This document shows, one piece after another, positions 41,132 to 42,156 of a DNA stretch of 42,156 nucleotides. The position numbers and the translations under genes were made by a program. The notes under the pieces were generated by a model. That model saw only the letters and a program-made list of their open reading frames with translations. It ran no database searches and was not told where the DNA came from. The stretch is from Oscillospiraceae bacterium (GTDB lineage Bacteria; Bacillota; Clostridia; Oscillospirales; Ruminococcaceae), in the NCBI GenBank assembly GCA_009781425.1, contig WQYC01000023.1:1-42156 (forward strand), written 5' to 3'. The first letter of the stretch is position 1; each line of letters begins with the position of its first letter.

Positions 41132-41791
41132 ATGACTTATAAAGAACAATTCATCAAGTTTATGGCGGACTGCGGCGTGCTTACCTTCGGCGACTTCACC
41201 CTCAAAAGCGGCAGAAAATCCCCTTATTTCCTCAACGCAGGCAACTACAACACCGGCGCGGCTCTCGCCAAGCTCGGCGAGTTCTACGCGGAGTGCTTCG
41301 TGGACAACAAGGTGCAAGCCGAAACGCTGTTCGGACCCGCCTACAAAGGGATTCCTCTTGCTGTTTCAACCGCTGTGACGCTTAAAAATAAATTCGATAT
41401 TAACGTGAACTACTGCTTCGACCGTAAGGAAGAAAAAGACCACGGCGAGGGCGGCTTGTTCGTCGGGAAGCAGCCCGAAAACGGTGAGAAAATCGCGATT
41501 ATCGACGATGTTTCGACGTCGGGTAAGGCGATTCGCGAGGTGCTTCCGAAGATGCAAAACGCTGCAAACGTGAACGTGACGAGCTTTCTTATTACTGCCG
41601 ACCGCATGGAAAAGACGCTTGACGGCGAGCTTTCCGCAGTGCAGGAAATTGAAAAGGAATTTGGAATTAAGGTTTATTCAATTATAAATATAAACGATAT
41701 TATTTCCGCGTTGGAAAATAAAATCATTGCAGGAATTGAATTTTTACCTGCAATGAAAAGTTATATTGATACTTACGGCGCGAAATATTAA
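41132..41791 (+). CDS. pyrE: Orotate phosphoribosyltransferase
   Basis: 219 aa from ATG 41132 (GGAGAATAAAC upstream). PyrE makes OMP from orotate and PRPP. The PRPP-binding motif IAIIDDVSTSGKAIRE (residues about 126-141), the substrate loop FDRKEEKDHGEGG, and GDFTLKSGRKSPYFLN near the N-terminus are diagnostic. Its TAA stop sits at the edge of a family B repeat, and a tRNA gene follows. Confidence 0.95.
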   Translation: MTYKEQFIKFMADCGVLTFGDFTLKSGRKSPYFLNAGNYNTGAALAKLGEFYAECFVDNKVQAETLFGPAYKGIPLAVSTAVTLKNKFDINVNYCFDRKEEKDHGEGGLFVGKQPENGEKIAIIDDVSTSGKAIREVLPKMQNAANVNVTSFLITADRMEKTLDGELSAVQEIEKEFGIKVYSIININDIISALENKIIAGIEFLPAMKSYIDTYGAKY

Positions 41792-41838
41792 ACCACCCCG
41801 TCAGGCTTCGCCTGCCACCCCTCCGCAGAGGGGAATAA
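41789..41838 (+). repeat. Family B element after pyrE
   Basis: TAAACCACCCCGTCAGGCTT, then CGCCTGCCACCCCTCCGCAG and AGGGGAATAA. It has the hairpins CAGGCTTCGCCTG and CCCCTCCGCAGAGGGG. It lies between the pyrE stop and tRNA-Pro. Confidence 0.85.
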
Positions 41839-41840
41839 AA

Positions 41841-41914
41841 CGAGATGTGGCTCAGTTTGGTAGAGCGCTGCGTTCGGGACGCAGAGGCCGCAGGTTCGAA
41901 TCCTGTCATCTCGA
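41841..41914 (+). tRNA. tRNA-Pro (anticodon CGG)
   Basis: Acceptor CGAGATG/CATCTCG (41841-41847/41907-41913), D arm GGCTCAGTTTGGTAGAGC, anticodon stem CTGCG/CGCAG with loop TTCGGGA (anticodon CGG), T arm with GGTTCGAATCC, discriminator A. CCA is not encoded, so the 3' end needs RNase Z and CCA addition. Confidence 0.95.
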
Positions 41915-41991
41915 GATGAAAAGACCTATACGAACCCCTACTATTTTATAGGCGGGTTCGCCGTGACGGTACAGCTATAACACAAACGGAA

Positions 41992-42026
41992 AGAGCGTTA
42001 AGGTTTAACCTTGACGCTCTCGTTTT
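41992..42026 (+). terminator. Terminator after tRNA-Pro
   Basis: GAGCGTTAAGGT (41993-42004) pairs with ACCTTGACGCTC (42008-42019, one G-T pair), followed by CGTTTT. Another hairpin made of CGAACCC/GGGTTCG lies at about 41929-41960 between the tRNA and this terminator. Confidence 0.8.
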
Positions 42027-42035
42027 GACATAGTG

Positions 42036-42156
42036 TTATTCTTCCGGCTTTAAATTTTCCAAAGCATACTCAATACATTGGGCGACAAATTTATTAAAAG
42101 ACAGCTTCCGCTTCCCCGCTTCTTCAAAGACTTTCTTTACAAGTTCTTCGTCAAGC
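42036..42156 (-). CDS. Partial CDS, ribbon-helix-helix-like C-terminus
   Basis: A minus-strand frame open to the window edge gives 39 residues: LDEELVKKVFEEAGKRK, then LSFNKFVAQCIEYALENLKP and a TAA stop. The helix-turn-helix-like end SFNKFVAQCIEYAL resembles the second helix of CopG/Arc-type regulators (S-x-N-x-F...I...AL). The N-terminus lies outside the window, so family and length are uncertain. Confidence 0.6.
   Translation of the reverse strand, partial: LDEELVKKVFEEAGKRKLSFNKFVAQCIEYALENLKPEE

Overview
The window looks like a chromosomal segment of an anaerobic, endospore-forming clostridial Firmicute, probably Oscillospiraceae/Ruminococcaceae-like. The evidence is a spoIIAA-spoIIAB-sigF operon, a Noc-type nucleoid-occlusion protein beside rsmG and mnmG, an Hnd-type NAD(P)H-linked [FeFe] hydrogenase operon, rubrerythrin, strong AGGAGG-like ribosome binding sites and near-consensus sigma-A promoters. 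The genus cannot be fixed from sequence reading alone.

Layout. (1) 1-10.6 kb, minus strand: gyrB, a RelE-type toxin-antitoxin pair, a YcxB-like membrane protein, gyrA, three small membrane or unknown genes, mnmG, rsmG and noc. A perfect parS palindrome lies inside rsmG. (2) 10.6-14.8 kb: an XRE regulator divergent from a 52-aa protein, an 81-aa unknown, an Abi_2/HEPN protein, RNase Z, a flavoprotein and a lipoprotein. (3) 14.8-20.2 kb, minus: hydrogenase operon (NuoE-like, HATPase, [2Fe-2S] protein, NuoF-like, microprotein, catalytic subunit). (4) 20.3-23.0 kb, plus: a GH13 glycosidase fused to rubrerythrin, then purC. (5) 23.0-31.0 kb, minus: four type IV prepilin-like genes headed by a 1901-aa prepilin-adhesin whose leader looks like an attenuator. 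(6) 31.1-39.0 kb, plus: pheS, two membrane proteins, pheT, and three lipoproteins (foldase-like, CapA-like, unknown). (7) 39.0-42.2 kb: sigF-spoIIAB-spoIIAA (minus), a second copy of the small family seen at 10.9 kb divergent from a ribbon-helix-helix regulator, pyrE, tRNA-Pro and a partial RHH-like gene.

The most unusual content is a set of dispersed palindromic repeats. Family A (GTAGGG-core-CCGT, at least 16 units) and family B (CCACCCCG-hairpin-CCACCCCTCC-hairpin) sit between genes and also inside genes. All six direct family A copies inside genes are read in one frame and encode a VG..xPxVP-like peptide. Three other genes take their TAG stop from the element. The linker of the GH13-rubrerythrin fusion is built from two A units and one B unit, so repeats may have helped create a new two-domain protein.

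Two families of very small proteins also recur: a 48/52-aa pair, each divergent from a small DNA-binding protein, and a 49/52-aa pair just upstream of mnmG and the hydrogenase catalytic gene. All functional assignments rest on motif recognition by eye; no database search was run.
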